Source: Burkholderia sp. Bp9143 (GTDB lineage: Bacteria > Pseudomonadota > Gammaproteobacteria > Burkholderiales > Burkholderiaceae). From it: a stretch of 64,000 bases of DNA. The translations under genes were made by a program, and so were the position numbers. Below, piece after piece: positions 34,013-44,818 of the stretch. Position 1 is the stretch's first letter; every line of letters starts with the position of its first letter. The notes under the pieces were generated by a model. The model worked only from the letters and a program-made list of their open reading frames with translations. It did no database searches and was not told where the DNA came from. The DNA lies in contig NZ_QTPO01000027.1 of NCBI RefSeq assembly GCF_003853645.1, forward strand, positions 1-64,000, in the 5' to 3' direction.

Positions 34013-34273
34013 CGGGGGCGGGATGGCGAGGCTGCCATGCGTCTTCGGCCGGTAACCGCTGTTTGTGCGCGGTGCTGCGGGCCGTTGAAGAGCATCCCCC
34101 GCTGCCCCCAATTAATGACCAAACCGCAAGACCTAGTGCATAGATATCGTTTGCCGCAGCGTTAATGACTATCGACAATCGTGGCTCGAATTCCCGCCGT
34201 TGCGCCAGAAGCGCGTTGGCGGGCGGCACCTGTCGGCTATCCCGGCCGTCCGTGCCATCCAGCTCACGACGAC

Positions 34274-35473
34274 ATGTACGCGTTCACGCCCTCATTCCAG
34301 AATCCTGCCGGTTCGCCGATCCGCGAGCTGTTCAAGTACCTCTCCGAACCGGGGATGATTTCCTTCGCGGGCGGCTATCCGGCCAGCGACCTGTTCGACG
34401 TCGACGGTCTGAATACGGCCGCCGAACGCGCGTACGCGCAGCCGGTCCGCTGCCTGCAATACGGCCCGACCGACGGCCTCGCCGAACTGAAGCAGCAGCT
34501 GATCGCCTTGATGGCGCGCCGCAACGTGACCTGCACGCCGGCCGAACTGCTCGTCACGACCGGCTCGCAGCAGGGCCTCGACCTGTTGCTGCGCGTGATG
34601 GTCGCGCCGGGCGACGTCGTGCTGACCGAGCAACCGGCGTATCCGGCGACGCTCTCGGCGATGCGTCTGCAACAGGCGCGCATCGTGACGATCCCCGTCG
34701 ACAGCGAAGGCCTCGACGTCGACCGTCTCGCGTCGCAGCTCGCATCCGGCGCGATCGTTCAGCCGAAGCTGCTCTACACGGTCCCGACCTTCGCTAACCC
34801 GACCGGCGCGACGCTCACGCGCGAGCGCCGGCTGAAGCTGCTGCGTCTCGCGGTGCAATACCGTTTCCTGATCGTCGAGGACGATCCCTACGGCGACCTG
34901 CGTTTCGCGGGCGAACCGGTGCCGTCGATGCTCTCGCTCGCAAACGAAGTCGAAGGCGCGCGCGACTGGATCGTGCACTTCGCGAGCCTGTCGAAAATCG
35001 TCGCGCCGGGGCTGCGCGTGGGCTGGACGATCGCGCCGGCCGAGATCGCGCGACGCTGCGTGATCGCGAAGCAGACGGTCGACCTGTGCAGCACGCCATG
35101 GACGCAAGCCACCGCCGCCGAGTATCTCGCCGACGGCGCACTCGAACGCCATCTGCCGCGCATCACGGCGGCCTACAAGCGCAAGTGCGACGCGCTGTGC
35201 GACGCGCTGCGCGACGGCTTCGGCGATGCGATCGCGTTCCATCGTCCCGAAGGCGGGATGTTCGTGTGGGCGCGCATCGGCGCGGTGTCGTCGGACGTGC
35301 TGCTGCAACAGGCGATCGCGAACAAGGTCGTCTTCGTGCCGGGCAAGGCGTTCTTCGTGGACAACGTCGACGCCGCATCGCTGCGGCTGTCGTTCGCCGC
35401 GCCCGACGTCGACGCGATCCGGGAAGGCGTGGCGCGCCTGGTGCGCGCGTATGGTGCGGCGCTGGCCGCGTGA
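34274..35473 (+). CDS. PLP-dependent class I/II aminotransferase (2-aminoadipate type)
   Basis: The 399-residue protein starts MYAFTPSFQNPAGSPIRELF and lacks a GntR DNA-binding domain. Its PLP-fold landmarks are ISFAGGYPASDLFD, QYGPTDGLAELKQQL, TTGSQQGLDLLLRV, TEQPAYPATL, VPTFANPTGATLTRERRLKL, EDDPYGDLRF and the lysine segment HFASLSKIVAPGLRVGW. This sequence family is close to LysN-type 2-aminoadipate aminotransferases. The first ATG in the long frame (34181) would add 31 unlikely residues. A 62-residue gene follows after 10 bp. Confidence 0.88.
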   Translation: MYAFTPSFQNPAGSPIRELFKYLSEPGMISFAGGYPASDLFDVDGLNTAAERAYAQPVRCLQYGPTDGLAELKQQLIALMARRNVTCTPAELLVTTGSQQGLDLLLRVMVAPGDVVLTEQPAYPATLSAMRLQQARIVTIPVDSEGLDVDRLASQLASGAIVQPKLLYTVPTFANPTGATLTRERRLKLLRLAVQYRFLIVEDDPYGDLRFAGEPVPSMLSLANEVEGARDWIVHFASLSKIVAPGLRVGWTIAPAEIARRCVIAKQTVDLCSTPWTQATAAEYLADGALERHLPRITAAYKRKCDALCDALRDGFGDAIAFHRPEGGMFVWARIGAVSSDVLLQQAIANKVVFVPGKAFFVDNVDAASLRLSFAAPDVDAIREGVARLVRAYGAALAA

Positions 35474-35483
35474 GGAGACAAAC

Positions 35484-35672
35484 ATGAACATCGTCATCAA
35501 CGACACCGCATGGATGGATGAAGCGCCGGGCATGGCCGATATCCGTCCCGTCGAGCACAAGTCGTCGCAGATCAGCGCGGGGCCGCAGTATGTCGCGGAT
35601 GTGCTCGGCCGCTTCGGCGCGGATTCGACCGACACGAGCGACGCCGCACCGGTCATCCTCGGCTACAACTGA
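35484..35672 (+). CDS. 62-residue conserved-looking small protein
   Basis: A GAGGAGA ribosome site lies 6-8 bp upstream of the ATG, and the gene follows the aminotransferase by only 10 bp, so it is probably translated. The peptide (MNIVINDTAWMDEAPGMADI at the start, PVILGYN at the end) is acidic, has no Cys, no signal peptide and no membrane segment. I do not recognise the family. A role as partner or precursor peptide of the aminotransferase is possible but unsupported. Confidence 0.6.
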   Translation: MNIVINDTAWMDEAPGMADIRPVEHKSSQISAGPQYVADVLGRFGADSTDTSDAAPVILGYN

Positions 35673-35776
35673 GCCACGCGGCGGCGGGCTCGCAACGGAA
35701 GCCACGGCGCACCCGGAGCCCGTCGCCGAAACGGTTAAGCTAGCGCGATCGAATCCCGCCAGATCGCCGCGCCATC

Positions 35777-36373
35777 ATGTCCGATCCCGCTTCGGAATCG
35801 CTCACGCAAACCTACGACCGCCTCTGGTCCTGCCTCGAGTCCGGCGTCGGCACGCAGCGCTCGCCGTTCACGATGCTGCAGGCCGCGACGCTCGGCCTCG
35901 ACGGCGCGCCGAAGGTACGCACGATCGTGTTGCGGCAAGTGAGCCGCGCCGATCGTCTGCTGTCGTTCCATACCGATGCGCGGTCGGAGAAGGTTGCGGA
36001 GTTGCGCCGCGATCCGCGCATCGCCGTCGTCGCCAGCGATCTCGACGCGCTCGTGCAGATTCGCGCGGAAGGCGTTGCATCGATCTGCGACGACGAAGCG
36101 CAACGGCGCGCGATCTGGCAATCGAGCCGTCCGCATACGCTGCTGTTGTATCGCGCACCGTTGCGGCCGGGCACGCCGATCGACTCGCCTGAAGAAGCGC
36201 ATGTCACCGCAAGCGGGAACACCACGCCGGCCGACGACGGTTACCGGAACTTTTGCGTGTTCTACGTCACCGTGACGCGCATCGACTGGCTCGATCTCGC
36301 GCGCAGCGGCCATCGACGCGCGGTATTCGACCTGAACGACGACGGCTACGAAGGCCGCTGGATCGCGCCCTGA
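35777..36373 (+). CDS. pyridoxamine 5'-phosphate oxidase-like flavin-binding protein
   Basis: The 198-residue split-barrel protein has TMLQAATLGLDGAPKVRTIV and VLRQVSRADRLLSFHTDARS, then EKVAELRRDPRIAVVASD, the FMN phosphate-binding side of the PNPOx fold. It ends in FDLNDDGYEGRWIAP. It is close in layout to Alr4036-type PNPOx-like proteins rather than PdxH, whose C-terminal domain is missing. It may reduce or bind a flavin or PLP analogue. It follows the PLP aminotransferase and 62-residue genes on the same strand after 104 bp. Confidence 0.82.
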   Translation: MSDPASESLTQTYDRLWSCLESGVGTQRSPFTMLQAATLGLDGAPKVRTIVLRQVSRADRLLSFHTDARSEKVAELRRDPRIAVVASDLDALVQIRAEGVASICDDEAQRRAIWQSSRPHTLLLYRAPLRPGTPIDSPEEAHVTASGNTTPADDGYRNFCVFYVTVTRIDWLDLARSGHRRAVFDLNDDGYEGRWIAP

Positions 36374-36550
36374 TGTGACGGCGACGTCCGCATCTCCGCT
36401 ACAAACGCGTACAAATCAGACAAATCCCGGATACATCAGACCTTTCAAATGGGCAACGCCGCGTGGCCGGCGCGCGCCCGAATGAAAGCGAAGGCGCGCT
36501 CGGGCGCGCGGCATGTTCACTTTCCACTTCACGAAAGGAGATGCCGAACG

Positions 36551-37828
36551 ATGTCTTCCTCACCGTTTTCCCCGATGCGTCGCCACCTGCTGGCCACTTC
36601 CGTGGCCGCCGGTGTATCCGCGATGCTGCCTACCGCGCTACATGCGGCGACCGGCGGCAACGGCATACGCCCGTTCACCGCCCATATCCCTGATGACGCA
36701 CTGGCAGACCTGCGCCGCCGCATCGCCGCGACGCGCTGGCCGGGCCGCGAGACCGTCGCCGACGAATCGCAGGGCGTGCGGCTCGCGCGCATGCAGGCAC
36801 TGCTGCAGTACTGGGGCACCGATTACGACTGGCGCAAGGGCGAGGCGCGCCTGAACGGTTTCCCGATGTTCATCACCGAAATCGACGGGCTCGACATTCA
36901 CTTCATCCACGTCCGGTCGCGGCACGCGAACGCGATGCCGATGATCATGACGCACGGCTGGCCCGGTTCGATCTTCGAGCTGCTGAAGGCGATCGGCCCG
37001 CTGACCGATCCGACCGCGCACGGTGCCAGTGCCGACGATGCGTTCCACGTCGTCGTGCCGTCGCTGCCGGGCTTCGGTTTCTCGGGCCGACCGACCAGGA
37101 CGGGCTGGGGTTCCGACCACATCGCGCGGGCCTGGGGCGAGCTGATGGCGCGCCTCGGTTATACGCGCTTCGTGTCGCAGGGCGGCGACTGCGGCTCGGT
37201 GATCTCGCACCGGATGGCGATGCAGCGCGTGCAGGGCCTGGCCGGGATCCACGTGAACATGCCGGCGACGGTGCCGCCGGACATTGCGACGCTGCTCCAG
37301 ACCGACGCGCCGGCGCCGGCATCGCTGTCGCCGAAGGAGAAGGCCGCGTACGAGAAGCTCGCGACGTTCTATCGCGACAACTGCGGCTACTCGGCGATGA
37401 TGGTCACGCGTCCGCAGACGGTCGGCTACGCGCTCGCCGATTCGCCGTCGGGGCAGGCCGCGTGGATGTACGACAAGATCTCGCAGTGGACCTACAGCGG
37501 CGGCGTGCCCGAACGCTCGATTCCGCGCGACGAGATTCTCGACGACATTTCGTTGTACTGGCTGACCAACACGGCGACGTCGGCCGCGCAGATCTACTGG
37601 GAGGATCACTCGAACAACTTCAACGCGGTGGACATCTCGCTGCCAGCGGCGATCACGGTGTTTCCCGGCGAGATCTACCAGGCACCGCGCAGCTGGGCCG
37701 AGCGCAGCTATCACAACCTGATCTACTTCAACGAAGTCGACAAGGGCGGGCATTTCGCGGCATGGGAGGAGCCGGAACTGTTCGCGCGCGAAGTGCGTGC
37801 CGGGTTCCGGCCGTTGCGTCGCGCGTAA
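36551..37828 (+). CDS. exported epoxide hydrolase
   Basis: The 425-residue protein starts at 36551 after an AAAGGAG site and has a twin-arginine-like leader (MRRHLLATSVAAGVSAML) cut near LHAAT. An EHN N-terminal domain precedes the alpha/beta hydrolase core: oxyanion motif THGWPGSIFELLKAIGPL, PSLPGFGFSGRP, nucleophile Asp in SQGGDCGSVISHR and catalytic His in GGHFAAWEEPEL. It opens epoxides to diols, probably in the periplasm. Its last 86 bp and the following about 45 bp recur at 45878-46010, beyond the aldoxime-nitrile gene cluster. Confidence 0.9.
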   Translation: MSSSPFSPMRRHLLATSVAAGVSAMLPTALHAATGGNGIRPFTAHIPDDALADLRRRIAATRWPGRETVADESQGVRLARMQALLQYWGTDYDWRKGEARLNGFPMFITEIDGLDIHFIHVRSRHANAMPMIMTHGWPGSIFELLKAIGPLTDPTAHGASADDAFHVVVPSLPGFGFSGRPTRTGWGSDHIARAWGELMARLGYTRFVSQGGDCGSVISHRMAMQRVQGLAGIHVNMPATVPPDIATLLQTDAPAPASLSPKEKAAYEKLATFYRDNCGYSAMMVTRPQTVGYALADSPSGQAAWMYDKISQWTYSGGVPERSIPRDEILDDISLYWLTNTATSAAQIYWEDHSNNFNAVDISLPAAITVFPGEIYQAPRSWAERSYHNLIYFNEVDKGGHFAAWEEPELFAREVRAGFRPLRRA

Positions 37829-37876
37829 GCAGGGCTTGACGGGAGCGCGCGGGCCGGTTGCAATGCCGGCCTGCGT
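37743..37876 (+). repeat. direct repeat flanking aldoxime-nitrile island, copy A
   Basis: The repeat covers the last 28 codons of the intact epoxide hydrolase and its downstream hairpin (GGCCGGTTGCAATGCCGGCC). By eye about 75 of the 86 coding bases match copy B at 45878-45963, and GGGAGCGCGCGGG after the stop also matches. The 203 bp from here to the CobW-like gene hold no confident gene. Confidence 0.8.
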
Positions 37877-38079
37877 CGCCGCATCGAGAAAGGCATCCTT
37901 GCTGATGGCGCTGTATGAAGCAAGGAAGACCATTACCAAGCTCACGGGCGGAACGGTGCTTCCGATCGGGCGGCAACGACGGTGAGTCGCGCTGCAGGAT
38001 ACAGTCGGCGCTCATCATGCGACCCGCCACGTACCTTTCGAGACCATGACGGGGTTGGAGAACGCTTTCCGCGCCGTGG

Positions 38080-39341
<1,262 letters not shown>

Positions 39342-39345
<4 letters not shown>

Positions 39346-39995
39346 GCCGGCGTTTCCGGAGCGCGATCGAGATAGCCTTCGAAAAGGTCGGCAACGACGT
39401 AACCGTCGTCGGCGGCGTCGCCCCACAGATCCTTCACCCTGAATTCGACGTGATAGGTCGGCTGGTGTACCGCGCTCGCGTCACCGTGGCCGATCGTATC
39501 CGGGAACGGCCACGATTCGGTCGTTCGATGCAGTACGACGCCTTCCTTGCCGCGCACGTAACCCGGCGCGCGAATGTGCCCGGCCACGTATTCGTCGCGA
39601 ACAACGACGCGATCGCCGACCTCGAACCGCGTCGAGTCGGCGGGCGCCGCGCGGCCGGCGGCGTGCGGCGGGTTGGCGAGCTTGAAGCGGGAGCCCAGCG
39701 CGCGGTCGAGTTCCGCCTGCGTCAGCACGCCGGTCTCGACCAGCAGTGTCGCGGTCGCGATCACATAGCGTTCGTAGTAGCGCGTGCCGACGTGCTGACG
39801 CACGTCAAGCCGTTCGACGGCGTGACGTACTTCATCCACGCTGAATTTCTTCAGGTGATCGACACCGACGAACATCAGGCCGTACGCGAGATGTTCCCAG
39901 TCTTCCTTGAAGACCGGCTTGTAGCCGAGACTGTTGATCGTGTGCGGTACCTTGCCGAAGCCCTGGAATCCGCCGAGGTCATGAAAGCCGTCCAT
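39342..39995 (-). CDS. nthB: nitrile hydratase beta subunit
   Basis: The 217-residue product starts [17 protein letters not shown], the standard beta-subunit opening. It contains [20 protein letters not shown] and the C-terminal barrel segment [20 protein letters not shown] with [12 protein letters not shown]. It forms the heterodimer with the alpha subunit and shapes the iron centre. It lies 42 bp after nthA and overlaps the activator gene, the typical alpha-beta-activator order of iron-type enzymes. Confidence 0.96.
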
Positions 39996-40037
39996 CCGTG
40001 ATCTCCTAAATGAAATTCGATTGAGGTGCGCTGCCGA

Positions 40038-40637
40038 TCAGTGCGTACGCGGCAGCGCGACGCCGATCAGCACGTCCTTCGTGACAAGCTCCCGCAGTTG
40101 CTCCTCCGTCATGTCCTCGGTGCCGGATGGGCGCAGCGGCAGCACCAGATAGCGGCTTTCGGCGGTCGTGTCCCAGACTTTCACGACGACGTCGTCGGGT
40201 AGGTCGGTGCCGAGCTCACGCAGCACCGTACGGCCCTCACGGACGAGCCGCGCGCGGTACTCGAAGCCCTTGTACCACTCGGGCGGAAGACCGAGCACGG
40301 GCCAGTTCGTACACGAGCACAGGCTGCATACGATCACGTTCTTCAGTGTCGGCGTGTCTTCGAGCGCGACGATGTACTCGCCTTGCGGGCCCGTGTAGCC
40401 GAATTCCGCGCATGCGGCGGTACCGTCCTTCAGCAGGCGTTCGCGAAACGCCGGATCGACCCACGCACGCGCGACGATCCGCGCGCCGTTGGCCGGATCC
40501 CAGGTCGTCGACATCAACTCCGTCAGGCTTTCGATATAGCCATCCGGGATCAGATTCTTCTCATTCATTACGCGAAACAGCGCCCAGGCACGTTCGCCGG
40601 GCGTCGAGGTTGTTTCCGCGGGGGGCTTCGCGTTCAT
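40038..40637 (-). CDS. nthA: nitrile hydratase alpha subunit, iron type
   Basis: This subunit hydrates nitriles to amides. The 199-residue protein starts MNAKPPAETTSTPGERAWAL. Its metal site is VCSLCSCTNWPVLG with CSLCSC at residues 104-109. Ser at the second position marks iron-type enzymes, where cobalt enzymes have Thr. Cys107 and Cys109 would be oxidised to sulfinic and sulfenic forms in the mature enzyme. The P47K-type activator downstream agrees with iron use. The operon is divergent from the transporter-oxd-amidase genes. Confidence 0.96.
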   Translation of the reverse strand: MNAKPPAETTSTPGERAWALFRVMNEKNLIPDGYIESLTELMSTTWDPANGARIVARAWVDPAFRERLLKDGTAACAEFGYTGPQGEYIVALEDTPTLKNVIVCSLCSCTNWPVLGLPPEWYKGFEYRARLVREGRTVLRELGTDLPDDVVVKVWDTTAESRYLVLPLRPSGTEDMTEEQLRELVTKDVLIGVALPRTH

Positions 40638-41060
40638 CGTGGGGCTCCTTGTCGTGGTTCGGGTCGAGCGGCGCCGAGGCGTGGTTCCGCGGCGGGTCGC
40701 GGCTACGTCGTGTCGGTCACGCTCCACGAGCAGGGTAAGAAGAGAAAAAGCGCGGTTCTTTGTCGGCACGGATCGGAAACTGTGCTGAGACGGTCACGCC
40801 GGCCGTTTCGTTACCGCTGCATGGCATTGCCCCTGGAAGCCCGTCACAGCCAATTTCTTGTTCCGCCCGAAAACAGAACCGCGGATTTTGCCTTCCTATT
40901 CTCATCCTCAAGCGACGACCGGTCGGTGTCGCGAATCCACGGTGCGTCGGACGCGCCGGCCGATAACAGTCAAGCAGCACACCGAAACCACGACGTCCAT
41001 CAATGGCGCGCGTTTGCCGCGCGACGGACGAGACGGTGTCTGCGCATCCAGGTGAGGGGA
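40638..41060. promoter_or_regulatory. 423 bp divergent promoter region of aldoxime-nitrile genes
   Basis: No gene is seen. It separates the nthA-nthB-P47K operon from the transporter-oxd-amidase operon and should hold both promoters and sites for the AraC-type regulator encoded at 44819. I could not define the boxes. Confidence 0.5.
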
Positions 41061-41957
41061 ATGATGGACAACGTCAACAAAATGAAGCTGAAGCGAATTG
41101 CGTACTGGATCGGCTCATCCCTGATGGTGGTGGCATCGCATTACGCAGGCGCGGTCGAGGTCGATCCGGGCGATTACGAGCAGTACCCGGCTGGCGCGAC
41201 AATCGGCGTGCTGTACTACAACTATTCGGCGACGAACGCGTATTACGCAAACGGTCACAAGACCTCGGATTTCGATCTGCAGTCGAACATCGGCATTGCG
41301 CGTCTGTTGCACGTGTTCCAGCTCACCGATCGCCTGACGATCGATCCGCAGGTGCTGCTGCCGTTCGGCCACGTGAGCGGCTTTGGCAATGCAAGCGCTC
41401 TCGGCAGCACGACCGGCGTCGGCGACGTGATCCTGACCGCTCCACTGAAATACCGCCTGAACGACGCGAAGGATGTCGCCGCGGCGACCGTCTATCTGTA
41501 CGCACCAACCGGAAGCTACGATCGGAACCGCGCGCTCAATCTCGGCGCGAACCGCTGGTCGCTCGATTTTCAGGCCGCGTACGTGAAGCATTTCTCGCCG
41601 CAGTGGGCACTCGATGTCGTCGGCGACGCGATCTGGTACGGCAACAACACGTCGTACGGTGCAAGCGGTGCGACGCTGCACCAGCGGATGAGCTACAGCG
41701 CACAGGTGATGGTCCGTTACATGCCCGATCCGGGCACGTCGCTCGGCCTCGGCGTCACGCAGCTTTGGGGCGGCGAGACGAGCGTCGATGGTCTTGACAG
41801 TCACGATGCGCTGCGCACGACGCGGATGAGGTTGACCGCATCGAAGTTCGTGACGAAGGCGGACCAGGTGCAGATCCAGCTCGGTACCGATCTAAGCGTG
41901 CGCAATGGACCGAAGGACAGCGTGTTGGTCGGGCTGCGTTACGCACACATCTTCTGA
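41061..41957 (+). CDS. outer-membrane transporter, MetA-pathway phenol-degradation type
   Basis: The 298-residue protein has a signal peptide (KRIAYWIGSSLMVVASHYAG, cut after AGA) and beta-barrel composition with alternating aromatic strands. It matches the SphA/MetA-like transporter family: EVDPGDYEQYPAGATIGVLY, then GVGDVILTAPLKYRLN and VYLYAPTGSYDRNRALNLGA. It ends in Phe (RYAHIF), typical of BAM-inserted barrels. GAGGGGA lies just upstream. Leading the oxd-amidase operon, it probably admits aromatic aldoximes or nitriles. Confidence 0.85.
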   Translation: MMDNVNKMKLKRIAYWIGSSLMVVASHYAGAVEVDPGDYEQYPAGATIGVLYYNYSATNAYYANGHKTSDFDLQSNIGIARLLHVFQLTDRLTIDPQVLLPFGHVSGFGNASALGSTTGVGDVILTAPLKYRLNDAKDVAAATVYLYAPTGSYDRNRALNLGANRWSLDFQAAYVKHFSPQWALDVVGDAIWYGNNTSYGASGATLHQRMSYSAQVMVRYMPDPGTSLGLGVTQLWGGETSVDGLDSHDALRTTRMRLTASKFVTKADQVQIQLGTDLSVRNGPKDSVLVGLRYAHIF

Positions 41958-42055
41958 AGGTACGCCCGCACCGGGATCCCACGCCGGTGTCTGTTAATTC
42001 GTTTTACTGACCGTCGAATCGTCGACATCCGTCCTATTCTCCAGTGAGGTCATGC

Positions 42056-43114
42056 ATGGAATCCGCCATCGATAGACACCTTGTCTGCCCGCGAACGCTG
42101 TCACGTCGCGTCGCCGACGATTACCAGCCGCCGTTCCCGATGTATGTTGCGCGGGCGGGTGAAGATCTGAGCCAGGTCGTGATGGGCTACTTCGGGGTCC
42201 AGTATCGCGGGGCCGATAAACGGGCCGCCGCGCTGGACGCACTGCGCCGGATCGTCGCCGATTTCGGCGCGCCGGATGGCCCGGGCAATCATGACCTGAC
42301 GCAGCATACCGACAATCAGGGCTACGAAAATCTGATCGCCGTCGGCTACTGGCGCGACCCTGCCGCCTACGCACGCTGGATTGCGTCGCCGGCAGTGGTC
42401 GAATGGTGGACATCCGATGCGCGACTGGCGGACGGAATCGGCTACTTCCGCGAGATCGTCGCGCCGCGCGCGGAGCAGTTCGAGACGCTGTATGCGTTCA
42501 CGAACGATTTCCCGGGCGTCGGCACCATCATGGACGGCGTCAGTGGCGAGATCGAGGAGCACGGCTACTGGGGATCGATGCGCGACAGGTTTCCGATCTC
42601 GCAGACCGACTGGATGAGCGCAGACGGCGAACTCCGGGTCGTCGCAGGCGATCCGGCCCGCGGCGGCCGGGTCGTCGTGCATGCGCACGACAACATCGCA
42701 CTGATTCGCTCCGGGCAGGACTGGCGTACGGCCGAAGACGACGAGCGCCGGCTGTATCTCGACGAAATCGAGCCGACGCTGCGCGCCGGAATGGATTTCC
42801 TGCGCGACAACGGCGTCGACGTCGGCTGCTACAGCAACCGCTACGTGCGATCGATCGATCTCGACGGCAACCTGCTCGACGAGAGCTACAACATCGGTCA
42901 CTGGCGCTCGCTCGACCGTCTCGAGCGCTGGGCCGAATCGCATCCGACCCATCTGCGGATCTTCGTGACGTTCTTCCGCGTTGTCACCGGGCTGTCGAAG
43001 CTGCGGCTGTATCACGAAGTATCCGTATTCGACGCGAAGCATCAGGTCTACGAATACGTGAACTGCCATCGTGAAACCGGGATGATGCGCGACGCCGTCG
43101 CCAACACCCGCTGA
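42056..43114 (+). CDS. oxd: aldoxime dehydratase (heme enzyme)
   Basis: The enzyme removes water from aldoximes to give nitriles using ferrous heme b. With the start at 42056 (TGAGGT site upstream) the product has 352 residues. The residues known as key in OxdA/OxdRE then fall at the same numbers: Arg178 (MRDRF), Ser219 (LIRSGQ), His299 (HPTHL, proximal heme ligand), Phe306 and His320 (LRLYHEVSVF). This supports both function and start. It is followed 57 bp later by the amidase and preceded by the outer-membrane transporter. Confidence 0.95.
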   Translation: MESAIDRHLVCPRTLSRRVADDYQPPFPMYVARAGEDLSQVVMGYFGVQYRGADKRAAALDALRRIVADFGAPDGPGNHDLTQHTDNQGYENLIAVGYWRDPAAYARWIASPAVVEWWTSDARLADGIGYFREIVAPRAEQFETLYAFTNDFPGVGTIMDGVSGEIEEHGYWGSMRDRFPISQTDWMSADGELRVVAGDPARGGRVVVHAHDNIALIRSGQDWRTAEDDERRLYLDEIEPTLRAGMDFLRDNGVDVGCYSNRYVRSIDLDGNLLDESYNIGHWRSLDRLERWAESHPTHLRIFVTFFRVVTGLSKLRLYHEVSVFDAKHQVYEYVNCHRETGMMRDAVANTR

Positions 43115-43171
43115 ATCGTGCCGGTGCCGCACGTTGCATGCGGCACCGCCTTACCGAACTGGAGAACTTCG

Positions 43172-44698
43172 ATGGCAATCAAGCGCCCGACCCGCGAACA
43201 ACTTTCCGACATCGCGGCCGACTTCGGCTTTCATGTCGATGCCCGGCAACTCGCCGATTACGACGAGGCGCTGCAGGCGAATTTCGACGCCTACGATGCG
43301 ATCGATGCGTTGCCCGACTATCTGCCGACCGTTAGCTATCCGCGCACACCGGGTTACCGCCCGGAAGGCGACGAGAACCGCTATGGTGCGTGGGCACGCA
43401 AGAGCACGATCCATGGCGCTGCCGACGGCAAGCTGCGCGGCAAGACGGTGGCCGTGAAGGACAACATCTGCGTTGCCGGCGTGCCGATGCGTAACGGGGC
43501 GAGCACGTTCGAAGGATACGTGCCCGACGTCGATGCGACCGTCGTCACGCGGATGCTCGATGCAGGCGCGACGATCGTCGGCAAGTCGACCTGCGAGTAC
43601 TACTGCTTTTCCGGCGGATCGCATACGAGCGCATCCGGGCCCGTGCACAATCCGCGCAAGGCTGGATATTCGTCGGGCGGCTCGTCGTCCGGCAGTGGCG
43701 CATTGGTCTCGAGCGGGGAGGTCGATATGGCACTGGGCAGCGACCAGGGCGGTTCGGTGCGGATCCCGTCCGCCTATTGCGGGGTCTACGGGATGAAGCC
43801 GACGCACGGGCTCGTGCCGTACACCGGTGCGATGCCGATCGAGGCGACCGTCGACCACCTCGGGCCGATGACGAGCAACGTGCTCGACAATGCGTTGCTG
43901 CTCGACGTGATTGCTGGCGACGACGAACTCGATCCACGGCAGCGGGCATTGCCGCCGCGCGCCGACTATCTCGGCACGATTCGCGGCGGCATCACCGGTA
44001 TGCGGATCGGGATCCTGCGCGAAGGGTTCGGGCTCGGGAATTCGGAGGCAGTTGTCGACGAGGCGGTGCTTGCCGCCGCCCATCAGTTGCGCCGGCTCGG
44101 TGCGATCGTCGACGAGGTGTCGGTGCCGCTGCATGCGGCTGGTACCGCGATCTGGCTGCCGATCGCGGCCGAGGGTGCCACGCAGCAGATGATGAAGGGC
44201 AATAGCCACGGCTTCAACTGGAGCGGCCTTTACGTTACCGGCATGATCGATCATCACGCGGGCTGGCGAGCGCGCGCCGACGAGCTGCCGGACACGGTGA
44301 AGGTGACCATGCTGCTCGGCGAGTACTTCACGAGCCGGTATCGCGGCCGTTACTACGCGAAATGCCAGAATCTCGCGCGGCGGCTGCGCGCGGATTACGA
44401 CACGGCGCTGCAATCGTACGATCTGTTGCTGATGCCGACCGTGCCGATACGCGCGTCGAAACTGCCGGAGTCCGATTGCACGATGTCCGAGTCGCTGACG
44501 CGCGCCTTCGAGATGCTCGCCAATACCGCACCGTTCGACGTGTCCGGACATCCTGCAATGTCGTTGCCGTGCGGGGTCGCCGAGGATCTGCCGCTTGGGT
44601 TGCAACTGGTTGGCCGACGCTTCGACGAGGCGACGATCTACCGATGCGCGTTTGCGTATGAACAATCGTCAGACTGGCGAGCGACGACATACGGATAA
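43172..44698 (+). CDS. amidase of nitrile pathway, signature family
   Basis: The 508-residue enzyme hydrolyses the amide made by nitrile hydratase to the carboxylic acid. With the ATG at 43172 (GGAG upstream) the Ser-cisSer-Lys triad is Lys96 in TVAVKDNIC, Ser171 in SSGGSSSGSG and Ser195 in SDQGGSVRIPS. As I recall, these are the numbers reported for the enantioselective Rhodococcus nitrile-cluster amidase. DHHAGWRARADELPDTVK and the N-terminal helical extension also fit that group. It lies between oxd and the AraC regulator. Confidence 0.94.
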   Translation: MAIKRPTREQLSDIAADFGFHVDARQLADYDEALQANFDAYDAIDALPDYLPTVSYPRTPGYRPEGDENRYGAWARKSTIHGAADGKLRGKTVAVKDNICVAGVPMRNGASTFEGYVPDVDATVVTRMLDAGATIVGKSTCEYYCFSGGSHTSASGPVHNPRKAGYSSGGSSSGSGALVSSGEVDMALGSDQGGSVRIPSAYCGVYGMKPTHGLVPYTGAMPIEATVDHLGPMTSNVLDNALLLDVIAGDDELDPRQRALPPRADYLGTIRGGITGMRIGILREGFGLGNSEAVVDEAVLAAAHQLRRLGAIVDEVSVPLHAAGTAIWLPIAAEGATQQMMKGNSHGFNWSGLYVTGMIDHHAGWRARADELPDTVKVTMLLGEYFTSRYRGRYYAKCQNLARRLRADYDTALQSYDLLLMPTVPIRASKLPESDCTMSESLTRAFEMLANTAPFDVSGHPAMSLPCGVAEDLPLGLQLVGRRFDEATIYRCAFAYEQSSDWRATTYG

Positions 44699-44773
44699 CG
44701 CGCCCACTGTGCGTGTTCCGCGCCAACGTGCAACGCAGCTTGAACGGTCGAATCGGTTGGACAATCGTTTTAT

Positions 44774-44801
44774 GAACGGGCACCCTGTCGGTTGCCCGTT
44801 C
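44774..44801. other. inverted repeat between amidase and AraC genes
   Basis: GAACGGGCA (44774-44782) and TGCCCGTTC (44793-44801) are perfect 9-bp arms around 10 bases. No T run follows, so this is either a weak attenuator or a regulator site ahead of the AraC gene. Confidence 0.5.
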
Positions 44802-44818
44802 GCCGACCAATTTGGGGC

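Noticed and set aside
36638..37945. Minus-strand frame of 435 codons
   Set aside because: It is antisense to the epoxide hydrolase. The extra N-terminal part (37829-37945) is protein-like but too short to assign.
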